Origin: Clostridia bacterium
GTDB lineage: Bacteria > Bacillota_A > Clostridia > Oscillospirales > CAG-272
Length of the DNA stretch: 63,263 nt
Assembly (NCBI GenBank): GCA_017466455.1
Contig: JAFTUD010000017.1
Coordinates: forward strand, 1 to 63,263
Direction of reading: 5' to 3'
Shown here: positions 52,558 through 61,451 of the stretch, piece after piece
Layout: every line of letters starts with the position of its first letter
Position numbering within the stretch: the stretch's first letter is position 1
Notes under the pieces: model-generated
Database searches by the model: none
What the model saw: the letters and a program-made list of their open reading frames with translations, nothing else
Told to the model about the DNA's origin: nothing
Position numbers and translations under genes: made by a program

Positions 52558-54294
52558 ATGGAAAAGAAGATAATGCTCGGAAACGAGGCAATCGCAAGAG
52601 GCGCATACGAGGCAGGCGTAAGGGTTAGTAGCTCTTACCCCGGCACACCAAGCACCGAAATCAGCGAATTTCTTGCAAAATACAATGAGGTTTATACCGA
52701 ATGGGCGCCAAATGAAAAGGTAGCGCTTGAGGCTGCTGCGGGCGCATCAATTTCGGGAGTCAGAAGCATGGCGTGCATGAAGCATGTAGGACTTAATGTC
52801 GCATCTGACCCGCTTTTCACTCTCGCATATACAGGAGTAAACGGCGGTCTTGTAGTCGTAGTAGCCGATGACCCCGGTCTTGCAAGCTCGCAAAACGAGC
52901 AGGATACAAGAATGATAGCAAGGAGCGCGCATCTTCCTGTAATTGAGCCAAGCGACAGCTCCGAGGCGAAGGAATTCTTCAAATACGCCTTCGACCTTAG
53001 CGAGCAGTACGATACACCCGTTATTTTCAGAACAACGACAAAGCTCTCGCACTCACAAAGCGTTGTTGACATTGCCGAGAGGGTTGTTCCCGAGGACAAG
53101 GTGTACGAAAGAAATATGGCGAAGTATGTAATGATGCCTGCCAGCGCAATCGGAAGACATAAGGTTGTTGAGGCAAGAGAAATCAAGATGGCAAGCGACG
53201 CATCAAGCTTCCCCATTAACAGAGTTGAAATGGGCGATACCAAAATCGGCTTTATCACCTCGGGAATTGCATACCAGTATGTAAAGGAGGCTTGCCCTGA
53301 GGCAAGCGTGCTAAAGCTCGGCATTGTAAATCCGCTTCCAAAGGCGCTTATTGAGGACTTTATCTCTAAGGTTGACACAGTTTATATCTTTGAGGAGCTT
53401 GAGCCTGTAATTGAGGAGCAGGTAAGAGCTTGGGGTCATAGCGTAAAGGGTAAGGAATGCTTTACAAGGCAGGGCGAATATAGCGCAAATATGCTAAAGA
53501 GCGTAATCTATGGAAAAGGTGGCTCATCGTTTGAAAAGGCAGAGGCGCCTGCCCGTCCCCCAATTCTTTGTCCGGGCTGTCCGCACAGAAGCGTATTTTC
53601 AGTTCTTAATAAGCTGAAAATCCACGCAGCAGGCGACATCGGATGCTATACACTCGGCGCAGTCGCACCGCTTAATGTAATCGATACGACAATTTGTATG
53701 GGCTCATCAATCTCACTCCTTCACGGAATGGAAAAGGCGAAGGGCAAGGAGTTCATCAAAAATTGGGTAGCCACAATAGGCGACTCCACCTTCCTACATA
53801 CAGGAATTAACTCACTTGTAAATATGGTCTATAATAAATCAAGCGCAACCGTTATGATTCTTGACAACCGCACAACAGGTATGACAGGACATCAGGATCA
53901 CGCCGCAACAGGAAAGACCCTTATGGGTGAGGATACATACGCAATAAACCTTGCCGAGCTCTGCCGTAGCATCGGTGTGCCAAATGTTATTGAAATTGAC
54001 GCATTTGATGTAAAGGGACTTGAGGCGACAATTAAGGAAAGCGTAAACGGCGACACCCTCACCGTAATCATCGCAAAGGCACCCTGCGCGCTTATCAAGG
54101 GACAGAAATTCCCGAATGTGTGCGTGTGCGAGCCAAGCGAGTGCAAAAAGTGCGGAATGTGTCTGAAAATCGGATGCCCCGCCCTTACAAAGCAGGCTGA
54201 CGGAACAGTAAAAATTGATGAAACAATGTGCAATGGATGCGGTCTTTGCCAAAGCTATTGCAAGTTTGGCGCAATTAAAAAGGTAGCAAGATAA
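52558..54294 (+). CDS. iorA: Indolepyruvate:ferredoxin oxidoreductase, alpha subunit
   Basis: Thiamine diphosphate enzyme subunit of 578 residues, oxidatively decarboxylating aryl-pyruvates to aryl-acetyl-CoA with ferredoxin reduction. N-terminal NEAIARGAYEAGVRVSSSYPGTPSTEI is typical. The thiamine diphosphate site includes GDSTFLHTGINSLVN and LDNRTTGMTGHQDH. PPILCPGCPHRSVF is diagnostic. The C-terminus carries two [4Fe-4S] motifs (CKKCGMCLKIGC and CNGCGLCQSYC). The start is one base after the paaK stop. Confidence 0.96.
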   Translation: MEKKIMLGNEAIARGAYEAGVRVSSSYPGTPSTEISEFLAKYNEVYTEWAPNEKVALEAAAGASISGVRSMACMKHVGLNVASDPLFTLAYTGVNGGLVVVVADDPGLASSQNEQDTRMIARSAHLPVIEPSDSSEAKEFFKYAFDLSEQYDTPVIFRTTTKLSHSQSVVDIAERVVPEDKVYERNMAKYVMMPASAIGRHKVVEAREIKMASDASSFPINRVEMGDTKIGFITSGIAYQYVKEACPEASVLKLGIVNPLPKALIEDFISKVDTVYIFEELEPVIEEQVRAWGHSVKGKECFTRQGEYSANMLKSVIYGKGGSSFEKAEAPARPPILCPGCPHRSVFSVLNKLKIHAAGDIGCYTLGAVAPLNVIDTTICMGSSISLLHGMEKAKGKEFIKNWVATIGDSTFLHTGINSLVNMVYNKSSATVMILDNRTTGMTGHQDHAATGKTLMGEDTYAINLAELCRSIGVPNVIEIDAFDVKGLEATIKESVNGDTLTVIIAKAPCALIKGQKFPNVCVCEPSECKKCGMCLKIGCPALTKQADGTVKIDETMCNGCGLCQSYCKFGAIKKVAR

Positions 54295-54304
54295 GGAGAG
54301 AAAT

Positions 54305-54865
54305 ATGAATATAATGGTAGTCGGAGTTGGTGGACAGGGAACACTTCTCACCAGCAGAATTATAGGAAAAACAGCCCTTAACGCAGGCTGGGATGTAAAG
54401 CTCTCCGAGGTTCACGGAATGGCACAGCGCGGAGGTAGCGTTGCTACCTTCGTAAGATTCGGCAAAAAGGTATATGAGCCCGTTTGCGAGGAGGGAAGCG
54501 TTGATGTTCTTATCTCCTTCGAGCGACTTGAGGCGTTAAGATACGCCCACTTCCTGAAGCCTGACGGAATTATGATTGTGAACGATACAAGGATTGACCC
54601 AATGACCGTCGTTATCGGAGCGAAAACCTATCCCGAGGGAATTTTAGAGGGGCTTGAGAAGGAACATAAGCTCTACACAATCGATGCAGGAAAAATCGCC
54701 AAGGAGCTTGGCAATAGCAAGGTAGTAAACACCGTAGTTCTCGGACTTAGCGCAAGATATATCGGCTTTACCGAGGATGAATGGCTTGAAATACTAAAAA
54801 ATACAGTACCCCCCAAGACTATTGATATAAATATCAAGGCATTCAAGGCAGGATACGAGGCATAA
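54305..54865 (+). CDS. iorB: Indolepyruvate:ferredoxin oxidoreductase, beta subunit
   Basis: Gamma-type (POR gamma) subunit of 186 residues that pairs with IorA. It opens with VVGVGGQGTLLTSRIIGKTAL and contains SEVHGMAQRGGSVATFVRFG, the hallmark of IorB. AAGGAGAG precedes the ATG, 10 bases after iorA. Together they make aryl-acetyl-CoA from indole-, phenyl- or hydroxyphenyl-pyruvate. Confidence 0.96.
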   Translation: MNIMVVGVGGQGTLLTSRIIGKTALNAGWDVKLSEVHGMAQRGGSVATFVRFGKKVYEPVCEEGSVDVLISFERLEALRYAHFLKPDGIMIVNDTRIDPMTVVIGAKTYPEGILEGLEKEHKLYTIDAGKIAKELGNSKVVNTVVLGLSARYIGFTEDEWLEILKNTVPPKTIDINIKAFKAGYEA

Positions 54866-54879
54866 GGCAGGAAAAAAAG

Positions 54880-56178
54880 ATGATTTGGAACAAGGAAATG
54901 GAATGTATGTCCCGTGAGGACATGAGAAAAATCCAAGGAGAAAGGCTCGTAAAGCTCGTTGAGTATGTTTATAACAATGTAGAGTTTTACCGCAAGAGAA
55001 TGGATGAGCACGGTATTAAGCCAAGCGACATAAAGGGGCTTGAGGATATTACAAAGCTTCCCTATACCACAAAGGACGACCTTCGTGATACATACCCCTT
55101 CGGACTTTTCGCAGCCCCACATTCCGATATTGTAAGAATTCACGCATCATCGGGAACAACAGGTAAAGCAACGGTTGTTGGCTATACCCAAAACGATATT
55201 GATGTATGGAGCGAGTGCGTTGCTCGCTGTATGAGCATGGCAAATGTAACAAAGGACGATATAATTCAAATAGCCTACGGCTACGGACTTTTCACAGGCG
55301 GTCTTGGCGCACACTACGGAGCAGAAAGGCTCGGCGCTATGGTAGTTCCTATGAGCACGGGTAACTCCAAAAAGCTCACAACAATGATGGTAGACTTCGG
55401 CGCAACAGCGATAGCCTGCACACCGTCATACCTTCTCCACCTCTCCGAGGTTTTAAGAGATGAGGGACTCCTTGACCAAATCAAGCTCAAATCCGCCATT
55501 TGCGGAGCAGAGCCGTGGACGGATAAGATGCGTACCGAGATTGAGTCAAGACTAAACATCACCGCCCACGACATTTACGGACTTAGCGAGATTATGGGTC
55601 CGGGCGTTGCGTGTGACTGCGCTTACCACGCAGGACTTCACATCTGCGAGGACCACTTCTATCCCGAAATCATTGACCCTAAGACACTGACACCCGTAGC
55701 GGATGGCGAGGTTGGAGAGCTTGTGTTCACCACCCTTACCAAGGAAGGAATTCCGCTTATCAGATACAGGACCAAGGATTTGACAAGCATCACCCACGAA
55801 AAATGCGAGTGCGGAAGAACAAGCGCGAGAATTTCACGCTTCAAGGGCAGAAGCGATGATATGCTTATCATTCGCGGAGTAAATGTATTCCCGTCACAGG
55901 TTGAGGCTGCTCTTATCAATGTAGAGGAGGTAACACCTCACTATATGATGATAGTAGACAGAGAAAACAATCTTGACACCCTTGAAATTCAGGTTGAGGT
56001 AGATGTTAAGTATTACACCGATGAGGTTAAGGGCATTGAAAAGCTCACAAAGAAGATTTCAACCGTAATTCAGCAGGCACTTGGAATAAGCGCAAAAATT
56101 CGCCTTATGGGTCCAAACACGCTAAAGCGCAGTGAGGGCAAGGCAGTGCATGTTATTGATAACAGAAAGCTATATTAA
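54880..56178 (+). CDS. paaK: Phenylacetate-CoA ligase, second copy
   Basis: Paralogue (432 residues) of the ligase at 51255-52556, with the same motifs: [38 protein letters not shown] and [16 protein letters not shown]. The two diverge throughout, suggesting different aryl or acyl preferences rather than recent duplication. It follows iorB by 14 bases. Confidence 0.93.
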   Translation: MIWNKEMECMSREDMRKIQGERLVKLVEYVYNNVEFYRKRMDEHGIKPSDIKGLEDITKLPYTTKDDLRDTYPFGLFAAPHSDIVRIHASSGTTGKATVVGYTQNDIDVWSECVARCMSMANVTKDDIIQIAYGYGLFTGGLGAHYGAERLGAMVVPMSTGNSKKLTTMMVDFGATAIACTPSYLLHLSEVLRDEGLLDQIKLKSAICGAEPWTDKMRTEIESRLNITAHDIYGLSEIMGPGVACDCAYHAGLHICEDHFYPEIIDPKTLTPVADGEVGELVFTTLTKEGIPLIRYRTKDLTSITHEKCECGRTSARISRFKGRSDDMLIIRGVNVFPSQVEAALINVEEVTPHYMMIVDRENNLDTLEIQVEVDVKYYTDEVKGIEKLTKKISTVIQQALGISAKIRLMGPNTLKRSEGKAVHVIDNRKLY

Positions 56179-56191
56179 GGAGGAAAAAACG

Positions 56192-56620
56192 ATGACAGTA
56201 AATCAGCTATCCGTATTTATAGAAAACAGAAGAGGCAGACTTGGCGAGGTTTTGAAGGTTCTTAAGGAGAACGAGGTAAACATTCTTTCAATGTCACTTG
56301 CCGACACAACCGAATACGGTCTTTTAAGACTTATCGTAAATAAGCCCGAGCAGGGCAGAGATGTTCTCTTGGCGGCAGGCTTCTCAAGCATGCTTACAGG
56401 AATTCTTATCGTTAAGGTTCCGCATGTAGCAGGCGCACTTCAGGAAATCCTTGCGCTAATTGCTGAAAATGACATTGATATCGAATACATGTACGGACTT
56501 TCCGTTGAAGCAACAGATGCTACAATCGTTGTAAAGACAAACGAGATTGACCGCGCGTGCGAGGTTTTCAAAAAGCATAATATCGAAACAATGAGCAAGG
56601 AAGAAATAGAGGCGCTTTAA
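56192..56620 (+). CDS. Tandem ACT-domain protein
   Basis: Protein of 142 residues with two ACT domains (about 1-70 and 72-142). The first begins LSVFIENRRGRLGEVLKVLKENEVNI and the second VPHVAGALQEILALIAENDIDI. Such stand-alone ACT pairs commonly sit next to PaaK and IorAB genes and may sense an amino acid. The start at 56192 follows a full AAGGAGG; the ATG at 56132 overlaps paaK. Confidence 0.88.
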   Translation: MTVNQLSVFIENRRGRLGEVLKVLKENEVNILSMSLADTTEYGLLRLIVNKPEQGRDVLLAAGFSSMLTGILIVKVPHVAGALQEILALIAENDIDIEYMYGLSVEATDATIVVKTNEIDRACEVFKKHNIETMSKEEIEAL

Positions 56621-56625
56621 TCAAA

Positions 56626-57438
56626 ATGATTATTGATTTCCACACGCACATCTTCCCCGATAGGATTGCAAATGCCACAATATCCGCACTGTCTGAAAAT
56701 GCGTCTATTCCACCCCATTCAAACGGGGCGTATGACGGACTTTATGACAGCATGAGGCGCGCGGGCGTTGATATTTCGGTAAATCTTCCCGTTGTCACCC
56801 GCCCGACGCAGTTTGACTCCATTACCGCATTTGCAAGCCAAATAAACCAAAAAGCAGGCACATTCCCCCGTGTAATCTCGTTTGCCGGCATTCATCCCGA
56901 TGATGATGACTACGAATGTCACCTTGAGTCCGTTAAGAAAATGGGATTTCTCGGAATAAAGCTTCACCCCGACTATCAAGGCGTCTTTTTTGATGATGAA
57001 AGATATATAAGAATTTTAAAAAAGGCGAAGGAGCTTGACTTAATTACCGTCACCCACGCAGGCTTTGACGGAGCGTTTGTAGGTCAAGAGATAAAATGCA
57101 CGCCGAGGCGTGCCGTAAACGCCCTTGATAAAATCGGCGGATACGGTAAGCTCGTTTTTGCGCACATGGGAGCAAATGAGCTTTTTGATGAGGTATATTC
57201 AACCCTTGCGGGGGAGAATGTTTACTTTGACACATCATATGTTTTACCGCATATAAAAAAGGAGCTTCTTTTCAAAATCATAGAAAAGCACTCCGAGGAT
57301 AAAATCCTGTTTGCAACGGATAGCCCATGGCAGGGGCAGAAGGAGCAAATTTCGATTTTAAAATCATATTCCCTTGGGGATGTGGTTGAAAATAAGATAT
57401 TTTACGAAAACGCAAGCAAGCTTCTGAAGCTAAATTAA
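56626..57438 (+). CDS. Amidohydrolase-2 family metal hydrolase
   Basis: TIM-barrel protein of 270 residues. Metal-binding features are IDFHTHIFPD at the N-terminus, AGIHPDD, GIKLHPDYQG, VTHAGFDG, FAHMG and a late Asp in LFATDSPWQGQ. The substrate is unknown. Amidohydrolase-2 members include decarboxylases and lactonases for aromatic acids, which would suit this operon. The ribosome binding site is poor; the start is six bases after the ACT gene, so coupling is likely. Confidence 0.82.
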   Translation: MIIDFHTHIFPDRIANATISALSENASIPPHSNGAYDGLYDSMRRAGVDISVNLPVVTRPTQFDSITAFASQINQKAGTFPRVISFAGIHPDDDDYECHLESVKKMGFLGIKLHPDYQGVFFDDERYIRILKKAKELDLITVTHAGFDGAFVGQEIKCTPRRAVNALDKIGGYGKLVFAHMGANELFDEVYSTLAGENVYFDTSYVLPHIKKELLFKIIEKHSEDKILFATDSPWQGQKEQISILKSYSLGDVVENKIFYENASKLLKLN

Positions 57439-57457
57439 GCGTAAAAAAGAGGTAAAT

Positions 57458-58648
57458 ATGTTTAATGAAAAAATGTATGCCCTCGGTAGCAAGCGCTCGG
57501 TAATCCGTGAGATTTTTGAGTATTGCAAGACAAGGGCAAATGAAATAGGCGCGGACAAGGTGTTTGATTTCAGTATAGGAAATCCAAGCGTGCCTGCCCC
57601 AAAGGAGCTAAGTGATGCAATTTTGAAGCTCGTTAGCGAGCAGGACCCCGTTTCCCTTCACGGCTACACCTCGGCGCAGGGAGATGCCACGGTAAGAGAG
57701 GCAATAGCAAGCGATATAAACGCTCGCTTCGGCGCAGGAGTTAGCGCAAATAACATCTATATGACCTGTGGCGCTGCCGCATCGCTTACGATTTCATTAA
57801 GAGCCCTTATTGAAAACGGCGAGGAATGTATCGTATTTGCACCGTTTTTCACCGAGTATAGGGTGTTTATTGAAAACGCGGGCGGTAAGGTAGTCGTTTC
57901 TACCCCGATGCCGAAAACCTTCCAAATCGACATAAACGATTTTGAGAGTAAAATCACCGAAAAAACGAGGGCAGTTATCGTAAACTCTCCAAACAACCCA
58001 AGCGGAGTTGTATACAGCGAGGAAACTATCGTTGCCCTTTGCGACACACTAAGAAAAAAGGAGAAGGAATACGCACATCCAATCTACCTTATCGCAGATG
58101 AGCCGTACCGTGAGCTTGTGTTTGACGGTATTGATGTTCCGTACCTTATGAATTATTACGATAATACCATCGTGTGCTACTCCTATTCCAAGGCGCTCTC
58201 CCTTCCGGGCGAGAGAATAGGCTATATCGCGGTTAGTCCCAAGGCGCAACACTCACAGGATTTGTACCTCGCGGTTTGCGGTGCGGGCCGTTCGCTTGGC
58301 TATGTATGCGCTCCAAGCCTTTTCCAAATGGTAATAAGAGATACAATAGGCGCCAAGGTTGATGTTAATATCTATAAGGAAAACAGAGATATTCTCTATG
58401 GCGCGCTGACCGAATACGGATATGAGTGCGTTAGCCCCGACGGAGCATTTTACCTCTTTGTAAAGGCTCTTGAGGATGATGCCTATAAATTCTTTGAAAG
58501 GGCAAAATCAAAGGAAATTTTGGTCGTGCCCTGTGATGATTTCGGCGTTTCGGGCTATGTAAGAATTGCATACTGTGTTGATAAGCAAAGAATTGTAAAT
58601 GCCTTGCCCGCCTTCAAGGCGCTTGCCGAGGAATATAAAAACAGCTGA
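57458..58648 (+). CDS. Class I/II aminotransferase
   Basis: Pyridoxal phosphate enzyme of 396 residues. Motifs include FDFSIGNPSVPAPKEL, VNSPNNPSGVVYSEE, YLIADEPYRELVFDG and the Schiff-base Lys in CYSYSKALSLPGERIGYI. As the last gene of an IorAB-PaaK operon it probably removes the amino group of aromatic amino acids to give the aryl-pyruvate substrate of IorAB. AAGAGGT precedes the ATG. Other amino acid substrates remain possible. Confidence 0.9.
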   Translation: MFNEKMYALGSKRSVIREIFEYCKTRANEIGADKVFDFSIGNPSVPAPKELSDAILKLVSEQDPVSLHGYTSAQGDATVREAIASDINARFGAGVSANNIYMTCGAAASLTISLRALIENGEECIVFAPFFTEYRVFIENAGGKVVVSTPMPKTFQIDINDFESKITEKTRAVIVNSPNNPSGVVYSEETIVALCDTLRKKEKEYAHPIYLIADEPYRELVFDGIDVPYLMNYYDNTIVCYSYSKALSLPGERIGYIAVSPKAQHSQDLYLAVCGAGRSLGYVCAPSLFQMVIRDTIGAKVDVNIYKENRDILYGALTEYGYECVSPDGAFYLFVKALEDDAYKFFERAKSKEILVVPCDDFGVSGYVRIAYCVDKQRIVNALPAFKALAEEYKNS

Positions 58649-58755
58649 CCCCCGTCAGGCATACCTGCCAAGGGGCGGTAAATGTCAGCCGCAAAGACCC
58701 ACAAGGGGTAAATAATGTAGCCCCCAATGGCGGATTTAATCACAAATCAACTTCA

Positions 58756-58784
58756 AAAATCGCACCCTGTGTGCGATTTTTGTG
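58756..58784 (+). terminator. Terminator of the arylacetate operon
   Basis: AAAATCGCAC pairs with GTGCGATTTT around CCTGT, followed by TGTGCTTTTA, about 110 bases after the aminotransferase stop. Confidence 0.8.
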
Positions 58785-58834
58785 CTTTTAGTGTATTTTT
58801 ACTGTATTTTTTCACATTCCCGTCACATTTACTC

Positions 58835-58863
58835 TTGACATAGATGTATATTTGTGGTAAAAT
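58835..58863 (+). promoter_or_regulatory. Promoter of the PutP-type symporter
   Basis: TTGACA (58835-58840) and TAAAAT (58858-58863) with a 17-base spacer, 36 bases before the ATG. Confidence 0.8.
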
Positions 58864-58899
58864 AGAGCATATATTATTTTTATTATATAGGAGAAGAAA

Positions 58900-60501
58900 A
58901 TGGAGTATAAGTATAAAATTCTTATAATCATGATAGCTTACATGGCGGTAGTTATAGGAATAGGCATCTATTTCTTTAAACGCGCACAAAAAAGCTCTGA
59001 AAACTATTTCCTTGGTGGCCGTACACTCGGTCCTTGGGTAACCGCAATGAGTGCCGAGGCATCGGATATGAGTGGTTGGCTTCTTATGGGTCTTCCCGGT
59101 CTTGCATACTGGTGCGGACTTTCAAGCGTATTTTGGACTGCGCTCGGTCTTGCAATCGGTACATATGTAAACTGGCTCTTAGTTGCGAAAAGGCTTCGTA
59201 ACTACTCACAAATCTCAGGAAATTCAATCACAGTCCCCGACTTCTTCAGTAACCGCTTCAAGGAGAAGAAAAAGGTCATTCTTGGAATTTCCGCAGTGTT
59301 CATCTTCGTATTCTTCGCAGTTTACGCGTCCTCATGCTTTGCAACAGTAGGAAAGCTTTTCTCATCACTGTTCGGCTTTGACTATCACGCAATGCTCGTA
59401 GTAGGCGCGGTATTCGTTGTTGCCTATACGCTTATCGGTGGCTTCTTGGCGGAGAGCGTGTCTGACTTTATGCAGGCAATCGTAATGATAATTGCACTCG
59501 TTACCGTAATCGGAGTCGGCGTTGTTAAATCGGGAGGCTTTGGCGAGGTTATTGAAAACGCAAAGGCTATTGACGGCTTCTGGTCATTCTTCAACACCGC
59601 AACACCTATTACCGACGCAAACGGTGAACAGCTTGCCGTTGGCTCAGCCCCCCTCTTTGGCGAGGCAGGAAAATTCGGATTTTGGAGCATCATCTCCGAG
59701 CTTGCTTGGGGTCTTGGCTACTTTGGCGTTCCGCAGGTTCTCCTTCGCTTTATGGCAATCCGTAAGCCAGGCGAAATCAAGCGCTCGAGAATTATCGCAA
59801 CCGTATGGGTTGTAATCTCCCTTGCAGCCGCAGTTCTTATCGGTGTAATGGGTAGAACCCTTGTTCCTACATCTGACCTTCTCAATTCAAAGAGTGGCGC
59901 GGAAAACATTCTTATCGTATTCTCCGAGAGCTTCCTGCCCGTTCTTATAGCAGGCGTTATTATGGCAGGAATTCTCGCCGCAACAATTTCATCATCTGAC
60001 TCATACCTTCTTATCGCATCAAGCGCCGTTTCCGCAAATATCTATAAGGGTATTATGAAAAAGGATAAGGCTGACGATAAGGTTGTAATGTGGATTTCAA
60101 GAATTACCGTTTTGGTAATCGCCCTTGCAGGAATTGTAATCGCATGGGATAAGGATAGCGTTATATTCGGTATTGTTTCATTTGCGTGGGCAGGCTTCGG
60201 CGCAACCTTCGGTCCGCTTATGCTGTTCTCCCTCTTCTGGAAGAGAGTAACAAAGCAGGGCGCAATCGCAGGTATGCTCACAGGCGGAATCAGCGTATTC
60301 CTTTGGGAGTTCGTATTCACTAAGTTCCTTGCTGAAAAGATTGCCTTCTTCGGCATCTATGAGCTGCTTCCCGCATTCGTTCTTTCAAGCATCGTAATCG
60401 TTGTTGTATCGCTTCTTACTAAGGAGCCCGACGGCGAAATTATCGAGGAATTTGAAAGGGCAAAAAGAGGCGAAATTGAGGAAGCTCCCGTTGAGGCATA
60501 A
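58900..60501 (+). CDS. putP: Sodium/proline-type symporter (PutP-like)
   Basis: SSS-family transporter of 533 residues. PutP-like features are NYFLGGRTLGPWVTAMSAEASDMSGWLLMGLPG near the N-terminus, GGFLAESVSDFMQAIVM, and the Na-site region AATISSSDSYLLIASSAVSANIYK. The C-terminus is acidic (EPDGEIIEEFERAKRGEIEE). Proline is the likely substrate, but other amino acids cannot be ruled out. TAGGAGAAG precedes the ATG. Monocistronic. Confidence 0.9.
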   Translation: MEYKYKILIIMIAYMAVVIGIGIYFFKRAQKSSENYFLGGRTLGPWVTAMSAEASDMSGWLLMGLPGLAYWCGLSSVFWTALGLAIGTYVNWLLVAKRLRNYSQISGNSITVPDFFSNRFKEKKKVILGISAVFIFVFFAVYASSCFATVGKLFSSLFGFDYHAMLVVGAVFVVAYTLIGGFLAESVSDFMQAIVMIIALVTVIGVGVVKSGGFGEVIENAKAIDGFWSFFNTATPITDANGEQLAVGSAPLFGEAGKFGFWSIISELAWGLGYFGVPQVLLRFMAIRKPGEIKRSRIIATVWVVISLAAAVLIGVMGRTLVPTSDLLNSKSGAENILIVFSESFLPVLIAGVIMAGILAATISSSDSYLLIASSAVSANIYKGIMKKDKADDKVVMWISRITVLVIALAGIVIAWDKDSVIFGIVSFAWAGFGATFGPLMLFSLFWKRVTKQGAIAGMLTGGISVFLWEFVFTKFLAEKIAFFGIYELLPAFVLSSIVIVVVSLLTKEPDGEIIEEFERAKRGEIEEAPVEA

Positions 60502-60511
60502 TCACAAAAAT

Positions 60512-60543
60512 AAAAGACTGTTGCTACTGCAACAGTCTTTTTT
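60512..60543 (+). terminator. Terminator of the PutP-type gene
   Basis: A 12-bp perfect stem (60513-60524 with 60529-60540), then TTTTTT into 60543. Confidence 0.9.
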
Positions 60544-60765
60544 GTTTAATTTAAAGAGCGCCTTGATAAATTTTAATATCGTTTGGTCCGGATTGCTTAT
60601 ACACTCCCCGAGCAATTTTCCTCACACCTGCTCGCGGTGGCTCACCGCCATTCCGCACTCCGCACTACGACTCCCTACGGTCGCATGTATGGGTAATTCT
60701 AATGAAAACAAGTTTTCAAGAATTACGACATCCGCATTCCGCATTTACGAAGCACCGTTCCGCAT

Positions 60766-61440
60766 TTATTTATCAAAAATACGCAGTCCCGCCGTTTCGG
60801 AAACAGGAAGCGAGAATACAACCGCATGCGCAGGAGTGCTGGGTCCTGCCTTGTCCATAATAGCCTGCATAATATTCTTCTTGTTCTCACGGGTAGAAAC
60901 AATATAAAACATATCCTTTTCCTCGGCAAGCGTAACACCGAGAAATCTATCTCCGCCGGTGCCTCTTGCATGGACGAGCGTTCCGCCACCTGCGCCAACC
61001 TCACGGGCTGCGTCCATAATTATATCGGCGTGACCTCTTTCGCTTATAACAACGATAAGCTCTGTTTGACAATCTGCCATATCCTTTACCTCGTATTCGT
61101 TTTCATCATTCAAATGCCCGTTTGCAAATGCTTCAAGCGCGCGCTTGCCACCAAAGCTTGAAAGCGGAATTGCAACCGAAATTCCCCTGTTGGGAAGGTC
61201 AATAGCCATCTCCCTTGTGAGCCTTTTTATAAGCTCCGCCATTTTGTTTCCCGTCACAATACAGTAATGCACCGTCTTTGTCGTTTCCTCAAGACCAAAG
61301 AGGTCAAGCGTCTTTTGCCGTGCGGTTCCGGAGGCAGGCGTGCTATAAATGATAGGAACATCGCATTTGTTAAAAAATGCGGTAAAATCATCACAATCCG
61401 CGCGGTTTGTAATGGTAATCATAAGATACATTTTTTGCAT
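60766..61440 (-). CDS. Tandem PII-like signalling protein
   Basis: Protein of 224 residues made of two PII/GlnB-like halves. The second half is clearer: TELIVVISERGHADIIMDAAREVGAGGGTLVHARG, FLGVTLAEEKDMFYIVSTRENKKNIMQAIMDKAG. The first half (MYLMITITNRADCDDFTAFF) is more diverged and lacks a T-loop glycine run. AAAGGAG precedes the ATG. It lies 11 bases after the DUF1538 gene in the same operon, so it probably gates that membrane protein in response to a nucleotide or metabolite, as PII does for AmtB. Confidence 0.78.
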   Translation of the reverse strand: MQKMYLMITITNRADCDDFTAFFNKCDVPIIYSTPASGTARQKTLDLFGLEETTKTVHYCIVTGNKMAELIKRLTREMAIDLPNRGISVAIPLSSFGGKRALEAFANGHLNDENEYEVKDMADCQTELIVVISERGHADIIMDAAREVGAGGGTLVHARGTGGDRFLGVTLAEEKDMFYIVSTRENKKNIMQAIMDKAGPSTPAHAVVFSLPVSETAGLRIFDK

Positions 61441-61451
61441 AGCCGTCTCCT

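Noticed and set aside
52692..53378. 228-codon antisense ORF within iorA
   Set aside because: It is a shadow of iorA on the other strand, without a ribosome binding site. The iorA reading is certain from its iron-sulfur and thiamine diphosphate motifs.
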